Assembly (NCBI GenBank): GCA_026389265.1
Contig: JAPLIE010000147.1
Span: forward strand, 1-32,120
Source of the DNA: Cyanobacteriota bacterium
GTDB lineage: Bacteria > Cyanobacteriota > Cyanobacteriia > PCC-6307 > Cyanobiaceae
Direction of reading: 5' to 3'
Length of the DNA: 32,120 nt
Part shown: positions 16,733 to 23,103 of the stretch, in pieces
Layout: every line of letters starts with the position of its first letter
How positions within the stretch are numbered: position 1 is the first letter of the stretch
Notes under the pieces: model-generated
What the model was told of the DNA's origin: nothing
Database searches by the model: none
Seen by the model: the letters and a program-made list of their open reading frames with translations, nothing else
Made by a program: the position numbers and the translations under genes

Positions 16733-18712
16733 ATGCCCCTCAGCACCGACCTCACCGACGCCCTGATCGCCTTGATCCCTGAGGACGGCAGCCGGATCAG
16801 CAATGGCGAGATCAAGGCGGCGCTGGAGCAGGAGGTGGAAGAGCCGCTCAGCGACGCGCAGGTGGAGGAAGCCAAAAACCTGGTGGTGGCGATGGGTGCG
16901 GCCGAGAAAGCGCGAGGGCCCGGCGGTGGCTTGAAGGCACCGGGTATCGAGCCGCCACCACGAGCGGCGGCTCGCTCACGCAACAGCAATGGTGGCCCGG
17001 CCCAGGAGCGCAAGGCGTCTGAGACTGCAGCACCCGCCTCCAGCCCGCCCCCGGAGCCCGGAGATCCTTCCCGCGGCTTCCATGGCTGGGTGGCACCGCC
17101 CCAGCGCGACCTGGGTAAGGCCGCGATGGAGAAGAGCCTCTGGAGCGCGGCCGATCAGTTACGCGCCAACTCGGGTCTCAAGGCTCAGGAGTATTCGGGC
17201 CCGATCCTCGGCCTGATCTTCCTGCGCTTCGCTGATGCCCGCTTCATGCCGAAGTGGCAGATCCTCAAGGCCGCCGGCGGCAGCGAACGGCGCGGCAGCC
17301 GTGAGGAGGATCCCAACGCCTACCAGAGCGAGGGCCTGCTCTACCTGCCTCCCGGCGCCCGCTACCAGCAGCTGCTGGAGTTGCCCGAGGGCGCCGATAT
17401 CGGCGAGCACCTCAACACGGCCATGCAACTGATCGAGGAGCACAACAGCAAGCTCGCGGGGGTGCTGCCACGCAGTTACAACCTGTTCACGCCCCAGCTC
17501 CTGAAGGAGCTGCTCAAAGGCATTTCCGAGATCCCTACGGATCTGGAGTTCGATGCCTTCGGGCAGATCTACGAGTATTTTCTGGTGGAGTTTGCCCGCA
17601 GTGAGGGGCAGAAGGGGGGCGAGTACTTCACGCCGCCGCCGATGGTGATCCTGATTACTGAGATCGTGGAGCCCTTCGCCGGTCGGCTGCTGGATCCCGC
17701 TTCAGGTTCAGGCGGTATGTATGTGCAGAGCGCCCGCTTCGTGAGCGCCCACCGCGGCAACCCAGCCGGCGACCTGGCCATCTTTGGTGTGGAGAAGACA
17801 CTGGAGACCGGCCGACTCTGTGTGATGAATCTCGCTGTTCATGGCCTGGAGGGAAACATCAAATATGGCGGCGACAGCAACAGCTACTACGAGGATCCGC
17901 ACGCTGCTGTCGGCGTCTTTGACTATGTGATGGCCAACCCGCCGTTCAACGTGAACGCGGTGGACATGAAGAAGTTGAGTGCCGTGACCGGCCCCGGCCG
18001 CCGCTTTCCGTTCGGAACGCCGAACGTGGACAACGCCAACTACCTCTGGATCCAGCTCTTCTACTCCTCGCTGAACGAGAAGGGCAGGGCCGGCTTCGTG
18101 ATGGCCAACTCCGCCTCCGATGCGCGGGGTTCAGAGCAGGCGATCCGCCAGAAGTTGATCGAGGCGAAGGCGGTGGATGTGATGGTGGCGGTGGGGCCGA
18201 ACATGTTCTACACGGTGACGCTGCCCTGCACCTTGTGGTTCTTCGATCGCGGCAAGGTGGGCACGGCGCGGGAGAACACGGTGCTGTTCCTCGATGCCCG
18301 CCATCTCTACCGCCAGATCGACCGGGCCCATCGCGACTGGAGCGAAGCCCAGATGGGCTTCCTGGCCAACATCGTGCGCCTCTATCGCGGCGAGGCGGTG
18401 GACGTGACCCTCGGCGGCGAGGAGGCGCAGCGCTGGATCGAGGCCTATTTCGGTTCGGAGTCCGGCGACGCGCCCGCCTATCGCGACATCGCCGGCCTGT
18501 GCAAGGCGGCCACGCTGGATGCGATCGAAGCCCAGGGCTGGAGCCTCAACCCCGGCCGCTATGTGGGCGTGGCGGCGGGGGAAGACCTCAGCGATGAAGA
18601 CTTCAAGGAGCAGCTGGAGAAGTTGCAGGAGGAACTGGAGGGGCTGAATGGCCAGGCCAGGGAGCTGGAGGCGACGATTGCCGCGAATGTGGCGGGGATC
18701 CTGGAAGCATGA
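16733..18712 (+). CDS. hsdM: Type I restriction-modification methyltransferase subunit
   Basis: 659 residues. It transfers methyl from SAM to adenine N6 in the site chosen by HsdS and is also needed for HsdR cleavage. Residues 1-65 look like a small winged-helix domain (ALIALIPEDGSRISNGEIKA), followed by a Pro-rich linker (about 70-118). The HsdM N-domain begins at MEKSLWSAADQLRANSGLKA. The SAM motif DPASGSGGMYVQSA lies at about 320 and the catalytic NPPFN at about 402. The last 29 residues form a coiled-coil-like tail (LNGQARELEATIAANVAGIL), the part that packs on HsdS in type I enzymes. That tail is encoded twice more downstream. Its TGA overlaps the next ATG (18709). Confidence 0.95.
   Translation: MPLSTDLTDALIALIPEDGSRISNGEIKAALEQEVEEPLSDAQVEEAKNLVVAMGAAEKARGPGGGLKAPGIEPPPRAAARSRNSNGGPAQERKASETAAPASSPPPEPGDPSRGFHGWVAPPQRDLGKAAMEKSLWSAADQLRANSGLKAQEYSGPILGLIFLRFADARFMPKWQILKAAGGSERRGSREEDPNAYQSEGLLYLPPGARYQQLLELPEGADIGEHLNTAMQLIEEHNSKLAGVLPRSYNLFTPQLLKELLKGISEIPTDLEFDAFGQIYEYFLVEFARSEGQKGGEYFTPPPMVILITEIVEPFAGRLLDPASGSGGMYVQSARFVSAHRGNPAGDLAIFGVEKTLETGRLCVMNLAVHGLEGNIKYGGDSNSYYEDPHAAVGVFDYVMANPPFNVNAVDMKKLSAVTGPGRRFPFGTPNVDNANYLWIQLFYSSLNEKGRAGFVMANSASDARGSEQAIRQKLIEAKAVDVMVAVGPNMFYTVTLPCTLWFFDRGKVGTARENTVLFLDARHLYRQIDRAHRDWSEAQMGFLANIVRLYRGEAVDVTLGGEEAQRWIEAYFGSESGDAPAYRDIAGLCKAATLDAIEAQGWSLNPGRYVGVAAGEDLSDEDFKEQLEKLQEELEGLNGQARELEATIAANVAGILEA
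18623..18712 (+). repeat. hsdM 3'-end repeat, copy A (in hsdM)
   Basis: The last 30 codons of hsdM. Copy B (19501-19590) matches 75 of 90 bases; copy C (20780-20836) matches 52 of the last 57 bases. Every copy ends with the TGA that overlaps or directly precedes the next gene's ATG. Confidence 0.95.
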
Positions 18713-19113
18713 CCGCCGCCACCCTCGCCGACTGGAGCACCCCCCGCCCCTTCGCCCTGCCCGACCTGGGTCCGGGCCTCGACGGCGAGCGGCGCGTGGA
18801 CTTGGAACTGGCGCTGCGGGCAATCGCGGCCGATCCCACGGTGCAAGCGCTGGTGCTGTTCGGCTCCCGCGCCACGGGCAGCGCCCGACCCAATTCAGAC
18901 CTCGACCTGCTGGTGGTGGAGCACACCCCCCACCTGGAAGGGCAGGAGAAGGTGGCCAGCTGGTGGCGACACTTTGAGCCACTCAAACCGCTGAAGCTGC
19001 CGGTGGACCTGATCGTGAGCGGCAGCGCTGATGCCGCCCGTCTGGCCGGCTCCCGCTGGCATGTGATCAGTGAAGCAGCCCGCCATGGGCGGGTGCTGGT
19101 GGTACGGCCATGA
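18709..19113 (+). CDS. mntA: MNT-type minimal nucleotidyltransferase (antitoxin of MNT-HEPN pair)
   Basis: 134 residues; its ATG overlaps the hsdM stop (ATGA). The nucleotidyltransferase motif LFGSRATGSARPNSDLDLLV (about 45-64) gives the GS and D-x-D metal site, and a third Asp follows in LPVDLIVSG. Members of this family paired with HEPN proteins inactivate the toxin by adding AMP to it. The gene immediately upstream of a HEPN gene, with a four-base overlap, fits that pair exactly. It is inserted between hsdM and hsdS and flanked by copies of the hsdM 3' end. The ~40-residue N-terminal extension is slightly longer than in the minimal forms. Confidence 0.85.
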   Translation: MTAATLADWSTPRPFALPDLGPGLDGERRVDLELALRAIAADPTVQALVLFGSRATGSARPNSDLDLLVVEHTPHLEGQEKVASWWRHFEPLKPLKLPVDLIVSGSADAARLAGSRWHVISEAARHGRVLVVRP

Positions 19114-19478
19114 CCCCCCAGGATGATGCCCGCGTGCTGTTAGCCCTGGTGGATCGCCACTTGCGCGCCCTGCGGCTCAACCTGGATCCGGCCTACCCGG
19201 ACGAGGAATGGGGCTTCACGGCCCAGCAGGCGGTGGAGAAGCTGCTCAAGATAAAGATAGTCCTACACGATGACCGGCCGCCGTTCACCCACATGCTCAA
19301 CGTGTTGGCTGAGCTGGCGGGGGTGGAGCTGGATCCATTGCTGTTAGCGCTGCAGCCCTATGCAGTAGAGGCCCGTTATGAGGAGGGGCCATTTCCGTTG
19401 CCGAACGGTCGGATGGGGATCCTGGCGGAAATTGAGCAATTACGGGATGATGCTGTTCGTGGGATTGGGGAGGAGTAA
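19110..19478 (+). CDS. hepT: HEPN-domain protein (toxin of MNT-HEPN pair)
   Basis: 122 residues, starting in an ATGA overlap with the nucleotidyltransferase gene. The helical HEPN pattern is clear: WGFTAQQAVEKLLKIKIVLH, then THMLNVLAEL. An R56-x4-H61 string (RPPFTH) fits the R-x4-6-H motif used by HEPN ribonucleases, though I cannot verify that it lies in the active position. The family cuts RNA when released from its MNT partner and is used in phage defence. The stop at 19476-19478 is followed one base later by the ATG of the small hsdM-tail ORF, with GGGGAGGAG at the end of this gene as ribosome-binding site. Confidence 0.82.
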   Translation: MTPQDDARVLLALVDRHLRALRLNLDPAYPDEEWGFTAQQAVEKLLKIKIVLHDDRPPFTHMLNVLAELAGVELDPLLLALQPYAVEARYEEGPFPLPNGRMGILAEIEQLRDDAVRGIGEE

Positions 19479-19479
19479 A

Positions 19480-19590
19480 ATGAGCCTTTGGCATGATTGG
19501 TTGCAGCAGGAACTGGAGGGGCTGAATGCCCAGGCAAGGGAGCTAGAGGCAACGATTAGTCTGAATGTGGCGGGAATCCTCGATTTATGA
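19480..19590 (+). CDS. Mini-ORF encoding an HsdM-like C-terminal tail (36 aa), copy B
   Basis: ATG 19480 has a strong upstream GGGGAGGAG and reads MSLWHDW, then LQQELEGLNAQARELEATI and SLNVAGILDL, nearly the tail of HsdM. Codons 8-36 are the copied part. The stop TGA overlaps the ATG of the dinD fragment (19587). The peptide would be a lone amphipathic helix. It may be made as a translational coupler or HsdS-binding peptide, or merely be left over from cassette insertion. Its divergence from copy A (15 of 90 bases) suggests it came from a different hsdM allele. Confidence 0.55.
   Translation: MSLWHDWLQQELEGLNAQARELEATISLNVAGILDL
19501..19590 (+). repeat. hsdM 3'-end repeat, copy B
   Basis: 90 bases aligned without gaps to the last 90 bases of hsdM, 75 identical. 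Many differences are third-position changes, so the copy was kept as coding sequence for some time. It separates the mntA-hepT pair from the dinD-rhuM pair. Confidence 0.95.
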
Positions 19591-19901
19591 ACAGCGAATC
19601 CATTCAGGAACTGACAACCACATTTGCAGGCCATGCCCAGCAGACGGAGAGCGGCATCGAGTTTTGGCAGGGTCGCGATCTTCAGCCGCTGCTGGGCTAT
19701 ACGCAGTGGCGGAACTTTGTGAGCTTTATCGGCAAACCAAAAACCGCTTTTGAACGTTCAGGCAGGGAGCGTAAAGACCATTGTGCTGACGTCAGCAAAA
19801 TGGTCGATCTTGGCTCTGGTAGCCAGCGTGGAGCCGAGGACATCATGCTGATGCCCGGAGACTTGCTTGTGAGGACTAGGACCAGAGGTGTATGGGCATG
19901 A
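19587..19901 (+). pseudogene. dinD: Truncated DinD (DNA-damage-inducible protein D)
   Basis: Residues 1-88 match the DinD/BRO-N-like start: GIEFWQGRDLQPLLGYTQWR, then FVSFIGKPKTAFERSG, and the block KMVDLGSGSQR..EDIML. In intact DinD (about 270-280 residues) this is followed by RYACYLIAQNGD. Here it changes to an unrelated 17-residue ending and stops at 19901, so about two thirds of the protein are lost. In E. coli DinD inhibits RecA filaments after DNA damage. The stop overlaps the rhuM ATG (19898) as ATGA, so the fragment could still serve to pass ribosomes on to rhuM. Confidence 0.75.
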
Positions 19902-20698
19902 CGGCACAACCTGGTGGGCAATTTCTCATTTATCAGACTGAGGATGAGGAGCTGAAGATCGAGGTTCGCCTGGAGGCCGAGACCGTCTGGCTGAGCCAGC
20001 AGCAAATGGCCACCCTGTTTCAGACCAGCAAGCAGAACGTGAGCCTGCATCTTCGTAATATCTTCGCCGAGAGCGAGTTGCGCGAAGATTCAGTTGTCAA
20101 GGAATCCTTGACAACTGCCGCTGACGGGAAGAGTTATCGCACGAAGTTTTATAGTCTCGATGCCATTATCTGCGTTGGCTATCGGGTCAAGAGCACCATC
20201 GCAACACGCTTCCGCATCTGGGCCACCCAGAAACTGCGCGAGTACATTGTGAAGGGATTTGTCCTGGACGATGAGCGCTTAAAAAATCCTGATCAGCCCT
20301 TCGATTACTTCGATGAGCTGCTCAGACGGATTCAGGACATTCGCACGTCCGAGCGTCGCTTTTATCAAAAGATCACCGACATCTACGCCACCAGCATCGA
20401 TTACGATCCAACCCAGCCGGAGAGTATCGACTTCTTCAAAACGGTGCAGAACAAGATGCACTGGGCCGTGACCGGAAAAACAGCAGCCGAGATCATCCAA
20501 TCGCGTGCTGACAGCAAACAACCCAATATGGGGTTGACAAATTGGCGCGGCGCCAAAGTCCGCAAGCAAGATGTGACCATTGCCAAGAACTACCTCAGCG
20601 AGGAAGAGCTGGCCTCCTTGAACAATCTTGTTGAGCAGTATCTGATCTTTGCCGAGGGCCAGGCCATGCGCCGCACTCCCATGCACATGAAGGATTGA
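19898..20698 (+). CDS. rhuM: RhuM-family protein, probably shortened
   Basis: 266 residues from ATG 19898, in an ATGA overlap with the dinD fragment; another ATG lies two codons upstream. Typical RhuM blocks: VRLEAETVWLSQQQMATLFQ (winged-helix-like), FYSLDAIICVGYRVKS, FRIWATQKLREYIVKGFVLD, and the C-terminal EQYLIFAEGQAMRRTPMHMKD. Usual members continue with a Trp (KDW...) and about 60-70 more residues. Here the Trp position is read as TGA, and one extra G would restore the Trp, so a one-base deletion is likely. Function is unknown; RhuM genes are common in pathogenicity islands and beside restriction systems. Confidence 0.75.
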   Translation: MTAQPGGQFLIYQTEDEELKIEVRLEAETVWLSQQQMATLFQTSKQNVSLHLRNIFAESELREDSVVKESLTTAADGKSYRTKFYSLDAIICVGYRVKSTIATRFRIWATQKLREYIVKGFVLDDERLKNPDQPFDYFDELLRRIQDIRTSERRFYQKITDIYATSIDYDPTQPESIDFFKTVQNKMHWAVTGKTAAEIIQSRADSKQPNMGLTNWRGAKVRKQDVTIAKNYLSEEELASLNNLVEQYLIFAEGQAMRRTPMHMKD

Positions 20699-20752
20699 TC
20701 AGGCCATCAAGCTGCTCCCACAAGCCAAGCCGAGAAGGAGGGGAGGCGAGTC

Positions 20753-20836
20753 ATGAGATTGGATAGTCTTGATGTTTGGGCCAGGGAGCTGGAGGCCACG
20801 ATTGCCGCGAATGTGGCGGGGATTCTGGAGGTGTGA
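20753..20836 (+). CDS. Mini-ORF encoding an HsdM-like C-terminal tail (27 aa), copy C
   Basis: ATG 20753 follows a very strong AAGGAGGGGAGG at 20734-20745. The peptide MRLDSLDVW is followed by ARELEATIAANVAGILEV, identical to the HsdM tail except for its last residue. hsdS starts three bases after its stop. It may ensure efficient translation of hsdS, or be the original hsdM end left behind when the accessory genes entered. No database family is expected for so short a product. Confidence 0.55.
   Translation: MRLDSLDVWARELEATIAANVAGILEV
20780..20836 (+). repeat. hsdM 3'-end repeat, copy C
   Basis: 57 bases, 52 identical to the end of hsdM (copy A). Closer to A than B is, and placed immediately before hsdS, where the real hsdM end would be in an uninterrupted operon. 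Confidence 0.95.
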
Positions 20837-20838
20837 GC

Positions 20839-22119
20839 ATGAGCGACTGGTACGAATCAACACTGGGGCAGGTGTGCGACGCAGTCAATGGGCTGATCCA
20901 GACGGGACCATTCGGATCGCAGCTGCATCAGTCTGACTACACGGAGCACGGTGTTCCCGTTGTGATGCCAAAGGATATTGTCGGAGGCCGTATCACGTCG
21001 GAGACCGTCGCTCGTGTCTCTGTTGATCACGTCGAACGTCTGTCTCGCCATAAGTTGAATAGTGGCGATATCATCTATGGGCGTCGCGGCGATATTGGTC
21101 GTCAGGCTCTGATTAGGTCAGATCAAGCAGGGTGGATGTGCGGCACTGGTTGCCTGCGCATCAGCCTCGGGGAATCCACCCTTGATCCACACTTTCTTCA
21201 CTATTACTTGAGTCAAGATGAGGTGATCAGCTGGATTACAAATCAAGCGGTTGGCGCGACCATGCCCAACTTGAATACTGCGATTCTCCGCTCAGTTCCA
21301 GTCAGCTACCCCGACCTTCCTGTCCAGCGCCGCATCGCCGGCATCCTCTCCTCCTACGACGACCTGATCGAGAACAGCCAGCGGCGTATCAAGATCCTGG
21401 AGGAGATGGCCCGCCGGCTCTACCGCGAGTGGTTCGTTCACTTCCGCTTTCCCGGCCATGAGGGCTGCCGGTTGGTGGAGTCTCCGTTGGGGGAGATTCC
21501 GGAGGGGTGGGCAATTTGCGAGCTCAATGATTTTGTTCAGTTCAAATCTGGCTTTGCGTTCAAAAGCGGGACTTTCGCCGCTGACGGTGAATACCGTTTG
21601 GTCACGATCAAGAATGTTCAGGATGGCGTTTTCAATCCTGAGTCCGACACCCGCATGAGCGAAGTGCCTGCAAACATGCCGACATATTGCGTCCTTAATG
21701 ATAAGGATATTCTATTGTCGCTGACTGGCAATGTTGGTCGCGTCTGCCTGGTCCATGACGGCCCGTTTCTGCTGAACCAGCGGGTATCCAAGCTCGCGCC
21801 CGTTGAAGCCTTCGATTGGGCGATGGTCTACTGCATGTTTCGACAGCCAGAGATGCGTGTGAAGCTGGAGCAGATTTCTAACGGTGTCGCACAGCAAAAT
21901 GTAAGTCCGGTCCTCGCATCTAAAATAGATTTTGCTCAACCGCCGCGAGAACTACGCCGGCGATTCTCCATCATTGCTGAGCCGATGGGGCTGAGCATAG
22001 TTCAGCTCTACACCACTATCCAAAACCTCCGCCGCACCCGCGATCTACTTCTGCCCCGCCTACTTTCCGGTCAGATCGATGTAGATTCCCTCCCTGAGCC
22101 TGTCCTATCCGAATCATGA
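20839..22119 (+). CDS. hsdS: Type I restriction-modification specificity subunit
   Basis: 426 residues from ATG 20839 (MSDWYESTLGQVCDAVNG). It chooses the bipartite DNA target. Layout: target-recognition domain 1 (about 1-155); central helical spacer PVQRRIAGILSSYDDLIENS and RRIKILEEMARRLYREWF; target-recognition domain 2 starting at GEIPEGWAICELNDFVQFKS; and a distal spacer RRTRDLLLPRLLSGQIDVD. Domain 1 uses more AT-rich codons than the spacers, normal for a domain exchanged by recombination. Its stop overlaps the ATG of the nuclease fragment (22116). Recognition sequence cannot be read from the protein. Confidence 0.93.
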   Translation: MSDWYESTLGQVCDAVNGLIQTGPFGSQLHQSDYTEHGVPVVMPKDIVGGRITSETVARVSVDHVERLSRHKLNSGDIIYGRRGDIGRQALIRSDQAGWMCGTGCLRISLGESTLDPHFLHYYLSQDEVISWITNQAVGATMPNLNTAILRSVPVSYPDLPVQRRIAGILSSYDDLIENSQRRIKILEEMARRLYREWFVHFRFPGHEGCRLVESPLGEIPEGWAICELNDFVQFKSGFAFKSGTFAADGEYRLVTIKNVQDGVFNPESDTRMSEVPANMPTYCVLNDKDILLSLTGNVGRVCLVHDGPFLLNQRVSKLAPVEAFDWAMVYCMFRQPEMRVKLEQISNGVAQQNVSPVLASKIDFAQPPRELRRRFSIIAEPMGLSIVQLYTTIQNLRRTRDLLLPRLLSGQIDVDSLPEPVLSES

Positions 22120-22430
22120 CCAACACTCCACCCCTCAGCAAGCTCGAATGGGTGCCCTCGCGGGAGGCCTGGAAACACGAAGCCACTGATTTCACACCCT
22201 GGCTCGCCGAGGACGACAACCTGAAGGCCCTGGCAGAGGCCCTGGGCATCAGTGAGCTGGAGCTTGTCGCCAATGAGCACTTGGTGGGCGACTTCAAGCT
22301 CGATATTCTCTGCACCGATGGCGATCAGCAGGTGGTGATTGAGAACCAGCTGGAGGAGACCAGCCACAAGCACCTGGGGCAGATCCTGGCCTATGCCGCA
22401 GGTGTCGATGCCATTACGCATCTGGCCTGG
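22116..22430 (+). pseudogene. Truncated PD-(D/E)xK nuclease-like protein (DUF4268-type N-terminus)
   Basis: About 105 residues match a family found beside restriction systems: EWVPSREAWKHEATDFTPWL, then the nuclease core VGDFKLDILCTDGDQQVVIE with NQLEETSHKHLGQILAYAAG (Asp63, Glu76-x-Gln78). Family members have a further ~200 residues including a DUF4268 domain; here similarity ends at ITHLAW, about 30 bases before the 3' end of the antisense vapC. The frame stays open to 23111 only as the shadow of vapBC. It begins in an ATGA overlap with hsdS. Insertion of vapBC probably removed the rest. Confidence 0.7.
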
Positions 22431-22461
22431 CTGCTGCTGATCGGCTGTCGCCAGCGCGGGC

Positions 22462-22836
22462 TTATTCCTGTTCTGGTTGGCTTACTCCCAACCCTTGCTC
22501 CTGGGCCACGGCGGCCAGCCGTCGGTCTTGAGTCCACAGCCGGCAGTGGCTCAACCGGGCAGAGGCCAACAGGTGAGCATCGATGTAGCCAATGCCCCGG
22601 CCCATCAGCTGCTCACGCTCAATCAACAGCAGTGCTTCCGCGTCGCTGGCCACCGTTGCCATCGGCAGGCCCAGCAACAACTCCAGGACTTGTTGGCGAT
22701 TGCGCAGATTGCCGCAGGCCAGTTCGCCGATCACCCAGGGATGGATCAGCACCTCGCCCTCCTGCAGGAGCGTGGCGAGACGGGGCAAGCCATGGCGCAG
22801 ATGCTCCACCCAGACGGACGTGTCGACCAGGATCAC
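22462..22836 (-). CDS. vapC: VapC-type PIN-domain ribonuclease toxin
   Basis: 124 residues. The GTG start overlaps the vapB stop (GTGA). PIN acidic residues are in place: MILVDTSVWVEHLR (Asp5), HPWVIGELACGN (Glu), GYIDAHLLASARL (Asp) and LWTQDRRL (Asp). The family is a Mg-dependent RNase that cuts tRNA or rRNA when freed from VapB. It lies antisense inside the hsd operon, between hsdS and yhcG. Length is normal and nothing appears damaged. Confidence 0.9.
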   Translation of the reverse strand: MILVDTSVWVEHLRHGLPRLATLLQEGEVLIHPWVIGELACGNLRNRQQVLELLLGLPMATVASDAEALLLIEREQLMGRGIGYIDAHLLASARLSHCRLWTQDRRLAAVAQEQGLGVSQPEQE

Positions 22837-23027
22837 GCTGCGCTCTGCCGGCGGGGGATCGTCTCCAGCGCGGGTTCACTGCCGCCCAGGGCCGCCAGGC
22901 GCTTGGCGCTCTCGCGCTGCACCAAAGCCCGCAGGGCCTCCTTGAGCAGGGCGCTGCGTTCCAGATCTCCGCACAGCTGCTCGGCCTTGGCCAGCAGTTC
23001 ATCGTCGAGCGTCACGGTGGTGCGCAT
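22833..23027 (-). CDS. vapB: VapB-type antitoxin
   Basis: 64 residues. MRTTVTLDDELLAKAEQLCG is the ribbon-helix-helix DNA-binding start seen in VapB antitoxins of the DUF2191 type. A helix with LKEALRALVQRESAKRLAAL and a Pro/Arg tail follow, which would bind VapC. It precedes vapC with a four-base overlap, the usual order. It would bind VapC and, with it, repress its own promoter in the 76-base gap shared with yhcG; a short palindrome there (23058-23069) is a candidate operator. Confidence 0.88.
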   Translation of the reverse strand: MRTTVTLDDELLAKAEQLCGDLERSALLKEALRALVQRESAKRLAALGGSEPALETIPRRQSAA

Positions 23028-23057
23028 GGCTCAGCCCAGGACTTGCATCACTTTAGG

Positions 23058-23069
23058 CATCATTTGATG
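23058..23069. promoter_or_regulatory. Candidate VapB operator palindrome
   Basis: CATCA-TT-TGATG, 31-42 bases upstream of the vapB start and in the divergent gap before yhcG. Ribbon-helix-helix antitoxins bind short inverted repeats in this position. The site is short and could be chance. Confidence 0.3.
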
Positions 23070-23103
23070 ATGGATTGGATGCGCGCCTGGGTTGGTGGTG
23101 GCC

